Counted from the stretch's first letter, positions 33,501 through 45,363 are shown. The stretch is 64,000 nt of DNA from Asterias amurensis (GCF_032118995.1 NC_092660.1:821501-885500), one strand, 5' to 3'. Notes: generated by a model not told the origin, from the sequence alone. Program-made: numbers and translations.

Positions 33501-35474
33501 GAAGCTCAGGTAACTTCAGCTGCTCTTCATGAAGGTCTATGGGCTCAGCGTTGATCAATCCACTTTCTACAGTTGCACGAATTCTCTGACGCCATTTCCA
33601 TCTAGGAGGTAAAAATGTGAAGAAAAATCAGAATGATCGAACATAAGAGTTTTATTCTTTTAAAAAAAACTGTGCTGTTTTAAAAATCTAAAGTGTAATA
33701 TTGCAATATTTCGCTGTAATATCTCTGAAGCATTTGAATTGTTTACAGGTTTCTAGAAAGGTTGACTCCTCTGTTGCTTACACTGGACGGAGTCAAGGGA
33801 ATAAAGGTCCCATACCATTGCAATGGCATTGACGTCCTACCACAGGACTACAGTTTTACACACATTCTTTATCCCCGATTCAAGTTTAACATTTACTGAT
33901 CTATCCTGTTCAATATGAAATAAAATTTAAATCAAACTCAAGCAAGAATCTACAAGAAACACCTACCTGAATTTCCCTTCCATTATTTTCTTGAGAGCCT
34001 CATCAAAGTTCTCAGTATACCATGGTGAGAGGCAAAGATACCCAGCGGACCCACTAGGGTAAGTATTAACTCCTAGCACCGGTTTATCATCAGTGACTTT
34101 ACTGGCTGTCATGATGAAGGTTCCGTCCCCCCCAGCTGGGATGAGAATATCCGCCCATCGGACCGACTCCTCGTTCAGGCTTTGGTCGAATCTCTGAGCA
34201 ACCTTCACCTCAATGTTCTGTGATCTGGAGAGATATTAAGATTTATACTTGATTTAGTATTAATAATGTGAATAATTATACCTTGCCAATATGAGACACA
34301 GGATAGACCCCCCCGTGTCCCTATACTTTAAAGGCACTGGACACTATTGGTAATTACTCAAAATAATTGTTAGCAAAAAACTTACTTGGTAACAAGCAAT
34401 GTAGAGCTGTTGATAAAACATTGTGAGAAACGGCTTCCTCTGAAGTAACTTAGTTTTTGAGAAAGAAGTAATTTCTCACTAAAATATTTCACTTGAATTT
34501 GAGACCTCAGCTGTGTCTAACACTTTTACTATAGTCCACTTAGCCCTTAGCATTCCTGAAACCCTGAAATCTCCTCAGCTCCTAAGGAGCATGCAGCACC
34601 GTAAAATAATAGGTATAAATCTGGCTCTTTCCAACCATGCATCAAAGTTCCTGTGATTAGTATCTGGGTATGTTCCTATAGTGACTGCGAATGCAATACT
34701 TACTGCAAGCTCTCCACTATCTTGTTGACATTGTCAATGTGTACGTTATGTTTTTCTACAAGCCTGTCATATTGAGATCCTCGCTGAACAAGCTGAAAAT
34801 AATTATCAAAATAGTTACATATATTTGATTTTGGGTTGAACAAAGACTTTTTAACGACCTCAAGATATAACATGCCTGCACTCTACCAAACAGAGTAATT
34901 ATTTGCAAAAAAGACTCCACTGACCGTGGATCAGATTAACCTATCTCTATTTCTCGAGTTGCCTGTATGTCAAATTCTTACTCAAAAGCCAACGGCCAAT
35001 TAAAAATAAATAAAATTTAAAGTTGATACTCACGATTGACATGTTATTGTGTATCAAATGTGTTATGACTCAAAGTCAAACCATTCTATATTAAACCGTG
35101 TTATAAAAATTATTATTGTTAATGTTAGTGAAAAAGAAAGTTAGTGAAAAAGAAAGAAAACAAACCACTTTCTTGAGACCATCTTCTCCAAGTTGACTGT
35201 ATCGCTTCTTCTCAAACGCATAGCGTGACAGTTTAGAGACAACCAAAGCTCGCTTTGGTCTGAAGGGGATCCCGTCCCCTCCAAGCTCAGCCCCGCCCCC
35301 TCCTCCTCGAAAGTTTGTTGACATCAGCCTTCGGATCACATTATTGAAGTTCCTGGGGCTTCTTGAACGTTTTGCACAGATTAAAAGTCGATGTAAATAA
35401 CCAGCAAAGACCCCACTCCTATGAACCATCTTTGATACAGACGATCCTATAAATCGTACTTGGGATTTTGACAC
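30548..35474 (-). CDS. NADK2: NADK2, mitochondrial NAD kinase, 8 exons
   Basis: Phosphorylates NAD to NADP in the mitochondrial matrix (family knowledge). Exons in transcript order: 35166-35474, 34704-34792, 33967-34224, 33377-33601, 32626-32721, 32081-32136, 31342-31519, 30548-30686. Together 1350 nt, 449 aa (human 442), all GT-AG and in phase. The first 55 or so residues are rich in Arg/Ser and free of acidic residues, as expected of a mitochondrial targeting signal. The family segment MSTNFRGGGGGAELGGDG follows. The nucleotide-binding GGDG is at residues 164-167. Other conserved blocks are LPIRALNEVFIGESLSS, the GPMERQKSSG strand, CTGTGSTSW, and RVRSRGWDAC near the C-terminus. The first ATG of the exon 1 frame was taken as start. 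Its introns carry a minisatellite and repeat fragments. It is divergent from NDC1. Confidence 0.94.
30957..31112 (+). repeat. Minisatellite, 17-19 bp unit
   Basis: About nine copies of CGGTACACTTTAATACT and the longer CGGCACACACTTTAATACT in the last NADK2 intron. Confidence 0.9.
31197..31305 (-). repeat. Dispersed repeat with histone-type stem-loop, copy B
   Basis: Minus-strand GGTTCTTTAGAGCC (31254-31267) forms a 5-bp stem, including a G-T pair, with a 4-nt loop. A 10-nt spacer and CAAACGAGAT follow, then ATTGTTGTACCCGCAAG and a poly-T run (poly-A on plus at 31188-31209). TTTGAAACATCAAGAC precedes the stem. Lies downstream of NADK2 exon 7, in its last intron. Confidence 0.65.
32360..32600 (+). 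repeat. Minisatellite in NADK2 intron 5
   Basis: GTCTGGGTCAGAGTTCATGTT units of about 15-35 bp in a higher-order pattern, ending about 26 bp before the exon 5 donor. All three frames are open in part because of the repeat; not coding. Confidence 0.9.
34330..34510. repeat. MITE, GGCACTGGACACTATTGGTAATTACTC family, half copy
   Basis: TAAAGGCACTGGACACTATT then AATAATTGTTAGC and GGTAACAAGCAATGTAGAGC match the inverted right half of the element at 42016-42345. Lies in a NADK2 intron. Confidence 0.75.
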
Positions 35475-35779
35475 GACAACGTGAACAATTTGAAGAAGAA
35501 AGCATGTAAATTACTAAAGCAATCGCTCGAGCAGCGAAGTGCTAGTTTCTGTGTACTGTGTGCACCGTCAGCTTTTGTTGTTGTCTAGCTAGTGTGTACT
35601 TCGCTCAAAGCCCATCCATTTAAAGATGCTATTAATTTTGTGCAGGTGCACCCATGCAACTTTTACAGCATGGGTTTTAAGGAGCCACTTTATTACCGCG
35701 ACTGACCGCGACTTTTGAAATGCAGAAGTTAGAGACTGGCAACAAAAGCGAGTTTTAGTAATCCTTGGTTCGAAAGAAA
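35475..35779. promoter_or_regulatory. Bidirectional promoter between NADK2 and NDC1
   Basis: Only 305 bp separate the start codons of the two divergently transcribed genes, so both 5' UTRs and the core promoters must fit here unless upstream untranslated exons exist. No TATA box stands out. An AAAATGGCG block overlaps the NDC1 start codon (35777-35785) and resembles a YY1/TISU-type element, which is typical of housekeeping genes with short leaders. Confidence 0.6.
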
Positions 35780-38700
35780 ATGGCGAGAATAGTAACAAGT
35801 CACCATTGGTATATGAGAGATGTAAGTTTTATGTTTATAAATTGTTTAAAAAGTTTTTTTTCGTGAATAATTAAAGTTACGTCTTGCGAATGGTCCTCTT
35901 TTTGACACGTGATTGTTACAAGCATACACCTATGTACGTCTATTTCCGACATCTTATTTGGTTTATTGCTTTTAATGTTTTATTTAATATTTCGAGACCT
36001 CAGATTTAGAATTTGAGGTCACGAAATCAAGCATCTGAAAGCACACAACTTTGTGTGACCAAGGTGTTTTTTCTTTCATTATTATCTCGCAACTTCGACG
36101 ACCGATTTAGCTCAAATTTGCACAGTTTTTTTGGCTTTTGCATATTGTTGAGATACACCAACTGACCAAGTGAGAAGACTGGTCTTAAAACGGCCTTAAT
36201 TAAAACTCTTAGACAATTACCAACATAAGCAACAGGTCCAACGAACCTCTCAGTTTAAGGAGTACCTTTCATGCACACCAGCATCCAGTTGGCCCTTGTT
36301 CTCAGTAAGGGCCGTCTCGCCCAAGTATCATGCCAAGGATTTTAATGGTTATAACTTATAGTTATAAAAAAAAGTAACATCAATAATAAATCAAAATAAT
36401 AACACCATTTATATATATAGCGCCTTTTCCTAAGATTGCAAAGAGCTCAGAGAATGACAAGAAAAAACAACAACAATGGGAACGGGAAAAAAAGGGAAAA
36501 AAAGGGAAACCACAACCAGGCAAAGCCTGCATAATTGAGGCAAAGAAAGTCCAGCAAAAGCCGGTCTCTCTATGACGAGAAAGTGCAGGCCAAGCTAGGC
36601 AAGAGTTACTGACAAAAACAAAAATGTTTTCCAGTGGCTTTTATGTCAAGAAATGGAAAATAAGATCATAACAACATTTCATTGAGATTTCCCGAAACCT
36701 AAATCTCATAAGCGGCAGCAGCAAAACAGCGCCCTTGACTAGTATGACATCATTTCTTTTTATGCTTCATCATCACCAGGTGTTTCGATGGAGGACTGGA
36801 GCAAGTCTAGCCTGGTCCCTCATACTTCTTCCTTTTACCACAATCTTGTACATCGTTCTTGTTAAAATCGATGTCTTTCATCCATACACATGGTTACTTG
36901 GTAAGTTTGTAACAAACAGTCATTATTTAATCAAATTCTGTTACAGGAAAATGTTAATGCCTAATGGCCTGACGTTTCGACCCTAGCAGAGGTGTTTTGA
37001 CCCTAGCAGAGTTTTAAAGACTCTGTTAGGGTCGGAATGTCAGGCCTTTAACTTTTTGTTTGTACTATACCATGTGCCCTTTGGTTGGTACTTAGCAAAT
37101 TGCAACAGCTAATTTTTATTTCGCAAAATTATGTTTTATTACATAATATGCTATCCTGAAGGGACCAATGAATTCAAGCCCTGGTTTTACTTGAGTCAGC
37201 TTTATCTCACATGACAATGTTCAAACAGAAATGTTAATCATGAATATTGGTACAGGTAGGTATAGGCTGGTGAAATCTTTTTGAAAGTAAGCTTTTAGGC
37301 CTGTATGCTTTGTTTTTGAAAGTGCAAGGGCACAGAAGCAGTTTCTCCTTGGTAAAGGGCACCCTATGGGGAAACTGTAAATTACTACCTGAGCATTTCA
37401 AGGGCACCAAGGCAATCACCAGGGAAAATGGAGGCAATTACCTTTATTGCCTTTGTGAAGCTTTAAAATGAAAACTGTAACATTGGTTCTCTTTAAAGTA
37501 GATAAAAACGTTGTACTTCCTTGCCCAACAGATTGGCTCGGCACAGCTATGTCTTTCTCAGGCTTTGGTTACATCATCTTGATTGCAATCCTGACAACAG
37601 TTGTTGCCATCGGTAACGTCCTCTGCTACACAGGTAAGGTTTTTTGAGGTTTGTTTCTAAAGGCGTTTATTTAGAGGGACTCGATTTCAAAATATCCAAA
37701 TGAAGAAATTGAAAACTTTAATCATAAAATCATATAAAAGGTCTATTACTGAGGGCTTTTTCTTTTGTTTCCACATTTCAACTATTTATGAATTAACATT
37801 ATTTAAGTTCCATAGACTTAATCGCAAATACTTGGTATGCGAGGTAGGCGTAGAATGATGAGAATGCTGGTCTACTTAGAGATCAAGTTTTATCCCTAGC
37901 TAGATCGAACAGCGTGCATCTCATTCAACATTTAGCGCTTACGCAGTGTGTATTTGCGAAAAGGTCTATGCTTTTTAAGTTGCATAAATTATGCCATAGA
38001 ATGTTTGTTAATTTTTTCCCCCTTTCTTTGAAGTTGTCCCTACTGTCCACATCAATCGCCTGTCGATCATCTGGGGTTTGGTCAAGCCACCAAGCCTCCT
38101 CCACATGGCATGCCACACCCTGGCTGGAGTCCTGATGGCCTGCTGCTGGGCAGCGCTGATTGGCACGTCATACAGCAACCTGACAGTGACCGCCGACAAG
38201 GGCGCTACGCTGTGTCTGAATGACCGTCATCTGTTTCTGGTGTTGCATGGTGCATTCATGGTAGGATTTTAAACATATATGGTAATAATAAAATCAAGCA
38301 TTTCGGAGTAGACATACAAGGGCATGACTCTGGCTTGTTTCCATTGGACTTTTTTTCACAGGGCCACACAGAAAGTACATTCCCACCTGGTTTTGGCAAC
38401 GGAACAGTTAATATTACTGTGTATGCATTGCGATTTACAGCCCTGTTCAATAGGTATACAGCGCGAAGCTTTTCCCATTGCACTTTTTAGCGGCTGCGAG
38501 GAAGTCGTTTGGCCGCGACATCTTTTGACACGTTAGTTTTCCATCATGGTCGTGGTAAGTTGACAGGGAGGTCAGTTAACCATGCATCCTCATCCGTTTA
38601 GTTTTGTCATTCTGCAATGAAAGTTAACACTTTGCTTCAACAAGAGACATTTTTCTTACAGCTGCTTACTGTCCTGAATAAGTCCTGAAGTGTTTGGAAC

Positions 38701-41700
38701 TGCTCGCCTGTAAATCGCCCTTCGGCAGCTTATAATGAGTGGAAAGATTTAATACAAACTTTACTACCAAATTAAAATATTCAATCATCTGCTTTTTATT
38801 TACAGGGTTTTCTGTATTCAGTTTCTTACATTCAGCAGCAGGATCAATATATGGACTTCCCAGTTATACAAGTAAGTTTTATATATGTGGTAATTTATGT
38901 ATTTGTAATACAGATGAATTTTACTCTCCTGGTAGTGAAAAAAAAAGTTATTTGAGATGGTTTATTCGGGTACTACCGTTACACACAAACAGCTGTATAA
39001 ATTCTCTGGGTGTTTTTTTTCATGTACTAGTAACTCTTTTGTCAGTTTCGTTTAGCCTGAAAATCATTTCTATTTTGCTTTCATTGAAGTGATCCAATCA
39101 CAAAACGGCAGTTGAAATGAGTCTACTTTTAAGGGAATCAATGTGTGGTGAAGAGGTTTTCAACTAGTAGTTTAATCCCAACGAGGCCTGGTTCTTGTTA
39201 CTTTTACCGAGACGAAGTCAAGGTAAATTATCAAGAACCAGGCCTCCTTATAAGGGAATGCTGTGTGCGTCGCGCGACTTGCGTGATGTGGCACAACTGT
39301 CTCGGCTGTTGCTCTCGCCCAATAGGAATGAAGAAACTGTCTTATAAGCATAGGTGCAAACCCGCGTGTCACGCCCATGTTTCAACACGTTTTACTGGTC
39401 ATTAACAAAGATTTATACACACCCACGTGACGCGCTCTCCACCAATAGGAATAGCGAAAATGTCTGAGGTATTTATGAATGTTATTTAACTAACAAAACT
39501 AAATTTATCTACTCATCATTATTTAATTAAAACAGTTGCAGTTCTTAGATCCTGAACACAGCCATTTAAATTTTTCTGCTATAGCTTTTATTTAACTCAC
39601 AAAACAGCCGCTGAAATTAACTTGCCTTTTTTATTGAATCCACAAAACAGCAGTTGAAATTCTTCCAAGTGAAGACGTACATGTGGTGCAGCCTGCAGAA
39701 CAATGCAATCCGTTCATTGAGAGCCAGTGGATATTTTTACATTCTCTTTTATCTGTTCGGTAAGTCCTGTTGCCAAGCAATGCCTCTTAATATGTTCTTG
39801 GTTCATCTCTCCATCTTCTGTTTTGTCTTCATCGTTTTCTTGTTCTGTTTCATGTTTGGAAAACAATCTTCACTATTTCATTGTTTTATGAGGTGTCTCT
39901 GTTTTATCAGGTGCAACAACCTTGGGTCTCAGAATTCATCCCTCATGCAACAACATATCTTTCTGAAAGTTTGTATACAACACTGAACTCAGCGCCATGA
40001 GTTTCTTGTTTGGTAGATACGTGCACTATATAAGACTTCAATATTATTCTTCATTATTATTAAAGCAGAATGCACTACCTTCCCATCTTTTCACAAAGCA
40101 ATTATTGTTAAGTGCCCTCAAACCATAGTTTCTCAAAGCATTGCATTTACAGGTATCTTAGCAACTCCTTAAAATTTTGCAAAGTTCTCCTTCTACATTT
40201 TCATCTTCTCTTTTGAAGGATCTATACCCAAGACTTGGTTACAATCCAACTTGAATCTTGAAGAGACCCCAGTACCTCTCAACTCCATTTCTGGACTTCT
40301 AGACGTCTCCCTCTTGTGGATTGTCCTGTGGACCGGTGTCGTCACAACTCACCTTTGGGGAGTGTCACTGTTTCTGTTTAAGATCTTCAATACAGAGGTA
40401 GGACTTTATTTTTGACAAAAAAATAATTAATGTGAATTATATTTTGGAAGTTGTCTACAACTAGCTTGTTCCTCTTTGGTTTCCATTGGACTAGCTTTCC
40501 TCTTATCTTTTTTTGAACCTATATGTACAAACTAAACTGTTATACATGTAGTCAACTCAATCATTGGTGATTGTGCCTTTGGCTGTTTGCTAAGGGTGTT
40601 GCTATAGGCAGCCTATGCTACACTGCATGTTACCATGGTGATCCAGCCATAGCCACAGCCAATTAGAGCCATCTTGCTTTCCTCTCTATAGGTTTACCAA
40701 TTCCCCATCGAGGCGGCCTTTGTCGGCCAAGAAGAGCGCCGTCTCCACAAGGCGCTGTCTGAAAGACACAACCTCTTGGTTAAGTACTTGGCTTATCAGG
40801 ACCTGAGCTCACTGGCTGAGCATCGTCGGGATCGAAGAGCGGATGTATTTGCTCTTAGCCAGCCTGGTAAAGTAATATAATAACAATAAAATAATTCTTA
40901 ATAAGTTCTTATGAAATAACTAGTTCCATTGCGTGTAATGGCCTAGGGGTTAGAAGCACCAGATTCAAGCTCTGGTGTTTAATCAGCTGAGTGTGGGTTT
41001 GAGTCCTTAGGTCAGACACTTAACCATGATTGCTTCAAAAACAGTGTGGGATGAAGTGCTTTCTGCTCTACCAGCCAGGCTTCAGATGGATGATACCCAA
41101 GCCTGCATCCATATAGACTGTAAAGGGGGTACTCCTGTTTCAGCCCCAGGATGGGTGGCAACGGCCCCTGGAAAAGAAGTTGATTGTAACCCACACCTTG
41201 AAGTGGCCTTCAGGCCTTATGTGTCTGGCAACTTGCATAAACAGTTTTGTTTTCAATGCATCTCATCATTAGTGCGCTTTACTTTATATTATTTAAAACT
41301 AAATGATGGAAATTATTTACTCTTCGGGAAAGTCATCCCTCTAACCCAAACGTCTTTTTATAATTGGTTTAAAAAGGTGGTCATCCACACAACTGGATCA
41401 GTATCTGTGGAGCATGCCTGTCACTCATTGAGTCTCTGACTCAAAGACTCACCTCTCACCAAGAGTGGATTGCCAACGGCCTGGCCCAGAAGAAGAGAAG
41501 TCAGGATACTACTCCTAGTGAGCCTGGAGGGCAGTCATCCAATGGGAGCATGGCAGAAGGATCTAGGGTTGGTGGCGGACAATCTAACCAAGGTTTGTAG
41601 AAACTACATAGGGAGTAATACCTAGGGCATTGAATAGTGATTACAGCCAGCCTTGAATCCAGGTCAATTGGTTCGATTTAACAACCGATACAAACCATCC

Positions 41701-44445
41701 ACATTTGAAAATCTCCTTTTACAATAGCATATTTTCCCCTTCCACACTGCAGATGCATCAACTTTTTGGTACACCCCAAGAGAGCCTCGTGGTCCTCACC
41801 TTCGTAGCTCCGTAGCATCTCCGATTACCCCCGGGGCACCCATGTATGACCATGGATACAACACGGTCCTACAAACACCACAGATTACTAGTCTGGATGT
41901 ACTCCAAGACATTGGGACCCCAGGGATAGAGAGCACACGATATGCCACCCCTGGATCTGGTTACGGACCCCTTGCAAGACCATCTATTCACAGAGGTAGG
42001 AGCTGTCCCTGTCTTTAAAGGCTCTAGACACCATTTGGTAATTGTCAAAGACCAGTAACTTCACTTGGTGTAATCCAACATATGCACAGAATAACAAACC
42101 TGTGAAAACTTGGGCTCTATTTGGTCATTGAAAGCGCAAGAGAATATTGAAAGAAAAACACCCTTGTTGCACAAAGGATTGTGCTTTCAGATGCCAAATA
42201 AAAGTCTCTTTCTCAAGTACATGTTACTTAAGAGAGAGTCGTTTCTCACAATGTTTACTATCTACAGCTCTCCATTGCTTGTTACCAAGTAAGTTTTTAT
42301 GCTAACAATTATTTTGAGTAATTACCAATGACACCCTAATAATAATTCCTTGAGTTACTGATGTTCCTCCTTTTCTTCACCCAGACCAAATGAAGCGTTC
42401 ATCACCCTCTGGAGACCATCGCGGTCGTACTATGTTACCATGGCAGCATAGACTAGACAGCCTGAGAAAGTGGCGTCTGGGTGCCTATCTATTGAACCCT
42501 CTACCTGAAGCCATGAGCCAGGCTTTGTTTACCGATGTCCAGCTACATATCTGGGCTCTTGAAGGTGAGTTCAAATAAAACGTTGACCATAGATATGGAT
42601 AGGATTTGAAACTTTGCAAAGTAAAAGTGTAACTAAGAGAGGTTTGCGGTAACACTATGTGAATATTCTCCTGAAGACGATCAGAGCATACTGATTGAAA
42701 CGTTGAGTCGTTAACCACCGGTTCTTTTTAGTACCAAACACTACTCAAATGAGATATTCACATGGTTTTATCACAAACCTTTCTTAGTTAGACAAAGAAA
42801 TGGAATTCAGAGTAGACATTCTAAGGCTGTATCCGAAGTGTTGGCTACAGCTATGGCTTTGGCTGAGAAGTAGCAAAGAGAATAACTTTGTGTGCTTTCA
42901 GGTGCATAATAAAAGCCTTCAAGTCGCCTGAAGTTGTTTATTATTTAAGTGAGAAATTACTTCTTTTCTCAAAAACTACATAACTTCAGAGGGAGCTGTT
43001 TCTCTCAATGTTTTATACTATCATCAGCTCTCCATTGCTCGTTACCAAGTAAGTTTTTATGCTAACATTTATTTTGAGTAATAACCAATAGTGTCCAGTG
43101 CCTTTAAATCTTGATTCATACTCTTTGCAACAACAGCCTTGTCATCGTTGGTGACAGCATCTTACCAAGAGGACACCTATGGTGTGGTTCAAGGCAAACT
43201 ACCAGAAATCCTTGTTTGTATGCTGGCTGTACAGAATGTAAGTAACTGTCTGGGTTTGTCATTAACTATTTTACATACTAGGTAGCAGAACCAGCTAGCT
43301 TGTCATTTCACTATTTCAATAACAAGCTGAAAACACAGTTGGCTGAAACACGGTCACATGGGGTGAACGCATAGAGTCTAGTGCATGAGATTTAGGCCAC
43401 CGTGAACTAGTTGCGCGTCAAGTTCCCGAAGCGAGCACTAAACTTTTAATTTTAGACTGGTTTCAGCGCCCTCTCTTGACATAACAACCAAAAACAGCGA
43501 CTAAAAATTGAATACGGGAAATTAAATGCGTTCCTTTTATTGTTTAATCGCTTTTGATTTAATTGCCCATGTGTTAATTGTTGAATTAAAACCCCCGTTT
43601 CTTTTTTTCAATTGAAAAGCATAATGTGGTAAATGGAGCACGTCTGTCCCCCCTTGGGCCTGTGAGTGACCAGAAGAGGAACCTATTTCCCTCTTTCGGT
43701 CACTCAAAGTCCCTTGAGGGAATAGACATGCACTATTTACCTCATTGCCAGTCAATATGTGTACACAAATGTGTAGTTCTGACGGGTTGACGATTCGCCA
43801 AATTTGTTTAATCTTTCAGGCGCTAGAGAAACATTTCAAGTTACCCACGTCCCTGCCTAAGAGAAACCCAAGTGATTTCAGACCCATGAGATCCGGCCCA
43901 ATACATCCCAATGACAGACTACGCTTTGACCTCAGGTCAACTGTGATGACATCACTGTATCGTGTTGTGGCAGCCTTCGGCCCTCATTTGAAGTAAGTAT
44001 TTGGTAAAGGATATTTTGCCAAAATAACTTCTGGGTATGACAAAAATAACATATAATCACTATTCACAAAATGTTCAAGACCTTTGTGCGCAAGATTGCG
44101 CTTGGCCCTCATTTTGCGTAACGCTTCCAGTATCAATACATACCGGTAGTTAAAGTAAGATATACTAGCAGGGTTTATGCACAGCCAATGATCGTCGCTC
44201 CCAATTTCACCCTTTGCAAAACAGAGCTCGCAGAAGTGACAGAAAATGTTTTGGAACTTCGCGCAGGGCACCTCAGCAAAAGCACAGGGTACCATGACAA
44301 ATGCTGTGTGAGCTGTTAGTTATTTCGAGCCCTGAAAACCCAACATCAGTTAAACTGATTGATATTGTTGTTTTATTGTAGAAATATTGCGATGGCACCT
44401 GAGTACAAGCGTAAACTTGGCCATCTGATGGATTACAAACAATGA
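35780..44445 (+). CDS. NDC1: NDC1 transmembrane nucleoporin, 14 exons
   Basis: Integral pore-membrane protein needed to insert and anchor nuclear pore complexes (family knowledge). Exons: 35780-35821, 36780-36900, 37532-37633, 38034-38260, 38806-38871, 39651-39759, 40219-40397, 40692-40866, 41377-41592, 41753-41995, 42385-42564, 43137-43237, 43820-43992, 44382-44445. Total 1998 nt, 665 aa (human 674), phase kept throughout. Hydrophobic segments near residues 22-45, 63-86, 109-137, 152-173, 211-221 and 244-275 match the N-terminal membrane domain. Family landmarks are KIDVFHPYTWL, QPGGHPHNW across exons 8-9, FTDVQLHIWALEG, and EKHFKLP near the C-terminus. Exon 6 could start at 39651 or 39654; 39651 gives IQQLKF, which matches human IQQYKF better. 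The exon 9 acceptor has a weak pyrimidine tract and a SINE-like insert just upstream. Confidence 0.93.
36965..37052. repeat. Palindromic GACCCTAGCAGAG repeat, copy 1
   Basis: GGCCTGACGTTTCGACCCTA at the left and its near-complement TAGGGTCGGAATGTCAGGCC at the right, with a duplicated GACCCTAGCAGAG inside. In NDC1 intron 2. Confidence 0.7.
39183..39246. repeat. Hairpin in NDC1 intron 5
   Basis: GAGGCCTGGTTCTTG and its exact complement CAAGAACCAGGCCTC, separated by 34 bp that partly continues the pairing. Probably a small palindromic repeat. Confidence 0.8.
40935..41230 (+). repeat. tRNA-derived SINE-like element upstream of NDC1 exon 9
   Basis: tRNA-like head with A-box-like GGCCTAGGGGTTAGAAGCAC and B-box-like GTGGGTTTGAGTCC, then GTCAGACACTTAACCATGAT. 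Ends about 150 bp before the exon 9 acceptor. Confidence 0.65.
42016..42345. repeat. MITE, GGCACTGGACACTATTGGTAATTACTC family, full copy
   Basis: Left end AAAGGCTCTAGACACCATTT, right end GAGTAATTACCAATGACACC in inverted orientation; interior includes CTCTCCATTGCTTGTTACCA. Related partial copies at 34330-34510 (left half, in NADK2 intron 2), 42838-43108 (right half), about 46184-46390, and decayed ones near 44820-44930 and 49120-49800. Confidence 0.75.
42668..42785 (+). repeat. Dispersed repeat with histone-type stem-loop, copy C
   Basis: Plus-strand GGTTCTTTTTAGTACC (42720-42735), with a base change on one arm compensated on the other (C-G to T-A). A 10-nt spacer and CAAATGAGAT follow. Upstream is a hairpin-like GACGATCAGAGCATACTGAT followed by TGAAACGTTGAG. 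Located in NDC1 intron 11. Confidence 0.65.
42838..43108. repeat. MITE of the same family, second copy in NDC1
   Basis: Contains CTCTCCATTGCTCGTTACCA and ends TAGTGTCCAGTGCCTTTAAA, the inverted end of the family. Only 500 bp from the copy at 42016-42345 but in the next intron (intron 11). Confidence 0.7.
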
Positions 44446-44505
44446 GCCTTTATTGATGACCTCTGGACGACAAACAATGAGCCTTTATTGATGGCCTATG
44501 GATGA
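44432..44505 (+). repeat. 35-bp duplication across the NDC1 stop codon
   Basis: ACAAACAATGAGCCTTTATT and the following 15 or so bases occur twice in tandem. The first copy contains the last two codons and stop of NDC1; the second begins the 3' UTR. Only a few bases differ between the copies. Confidence 0.8.
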
Positions 44506-44588
44506 CAGTGAACCTTCAAGTGCCTTGTGAATAGAACTTCCAGGAGGTACCATTTCAAAAAATAAGTTCTATACTTCCTACTTCCTAA

Positions 44589-44646
44589 CCAGATATCCTT
44601 GTGTGCTGGCTGTGCAGAATGTGAGTAACTATCTGGATTTGTCCGT
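44589..44646 (+). repeat. Decoy copy of NDC1 exon 12 end and donor site
   Basis: This stretch downstream of the NDC1 stop resembles the end of exon 12 and the start of intron 12 (43213-43260): ATCCTTGTGTGCTGGCTGTG here against ATCCTTGTTTGTATGCTGGC there, then CAGAATGTGAGTAACT against CAGAATGTAAGTAACT. A splice-donor-like GTGAGT is retained. Similarity is roughly 80 percent by eye over about 55 bp. It is not in a reading frame that continues the protein. Confidence 0.65.
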
Positions 44647-45167
44647 ACAATTTGTTAGCTACAAACTATTTTGGGGTCTGAAACTTTCACTGGGTCGATT
44701 TTTTTGGGGGTACTCAATAGTATGTTTGTCAGTTGTCATGGAGGGCATTTTACCATCGGTCCCTATTGGATTTAATTTTGTCATTCTTAAAAAAAAGTCA
44801 AACACTTTAAACGATTCATGCATAAATCATTTCTCAGATTCAAATTTTGAAAATTTATTACTTCATAGGGACTCTATTTCGAACAGCTGTAGTGCTTCTC
44901 AACAAGATGTTAACTTGTTGTGTATTGACTGCACATGACACTATCGATTTCCTCTAAATGCTTTCAGAGGCTTAGCCTAATTTGTAAATAACTGTAATAT
45001 TTGTTGAAAAGCTAGATGTGTATAAAAAATATGGTGCTGGACCCCAGGAATCTGTGACATTATTTCACTTTTGAGAACTCTTTAAATGTATCTTAAACAA
45101 TAAGAATTAACATAAAAGACACACCAAGGAAAGACACACCAAGGAAATGTTACTTTAGTTTTGTTTC

Positions 45168-45190
45168 AATAAAACAACAAAGTGATTTTT
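45168..45190 (+). terminator. Candidate NDC1 poly(A) signal
   Basis: AATAAA at 45168-45173 is followed by a T/G-rich stretch (GATTTTTTGTCTTGTC), the usual downstream element. It lies about 720 bp after the NDC1 stop and just before the minisatellite, so it is a plausible end of the NDC1 transcript. Confidence 0.5.
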
Positions 45191-45363
45191 TGTCTTGTCA
45201 GGAATTTTGTGGATTTTTTTCTTCTTTTTTCCCCCCACTTTCAGACCAAAATCTACACCACCATTAATAGAGTAGTACGATCACTTTTACTAATACATAA
45301 TAAGTAAGAGCCAAATAAACAAATCAATGAACAGTGAGTCTACCAAATACAAATTTCTCTGAA

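Noticed and set aside
41026-41439. 137-codon open frame
   Set aside because: It is SINE-like sequence running into NDC1 exon 9 out of the true frame.
42671-42703. Hammerhead ribozyme in the repeat (CTGAAGA, hairpin, GAAAC)
   Set aside because: The pieces look similar, but an extra base lies between CTGAAGA and the stem and no flanking stems are clear, so the core rule is not met.
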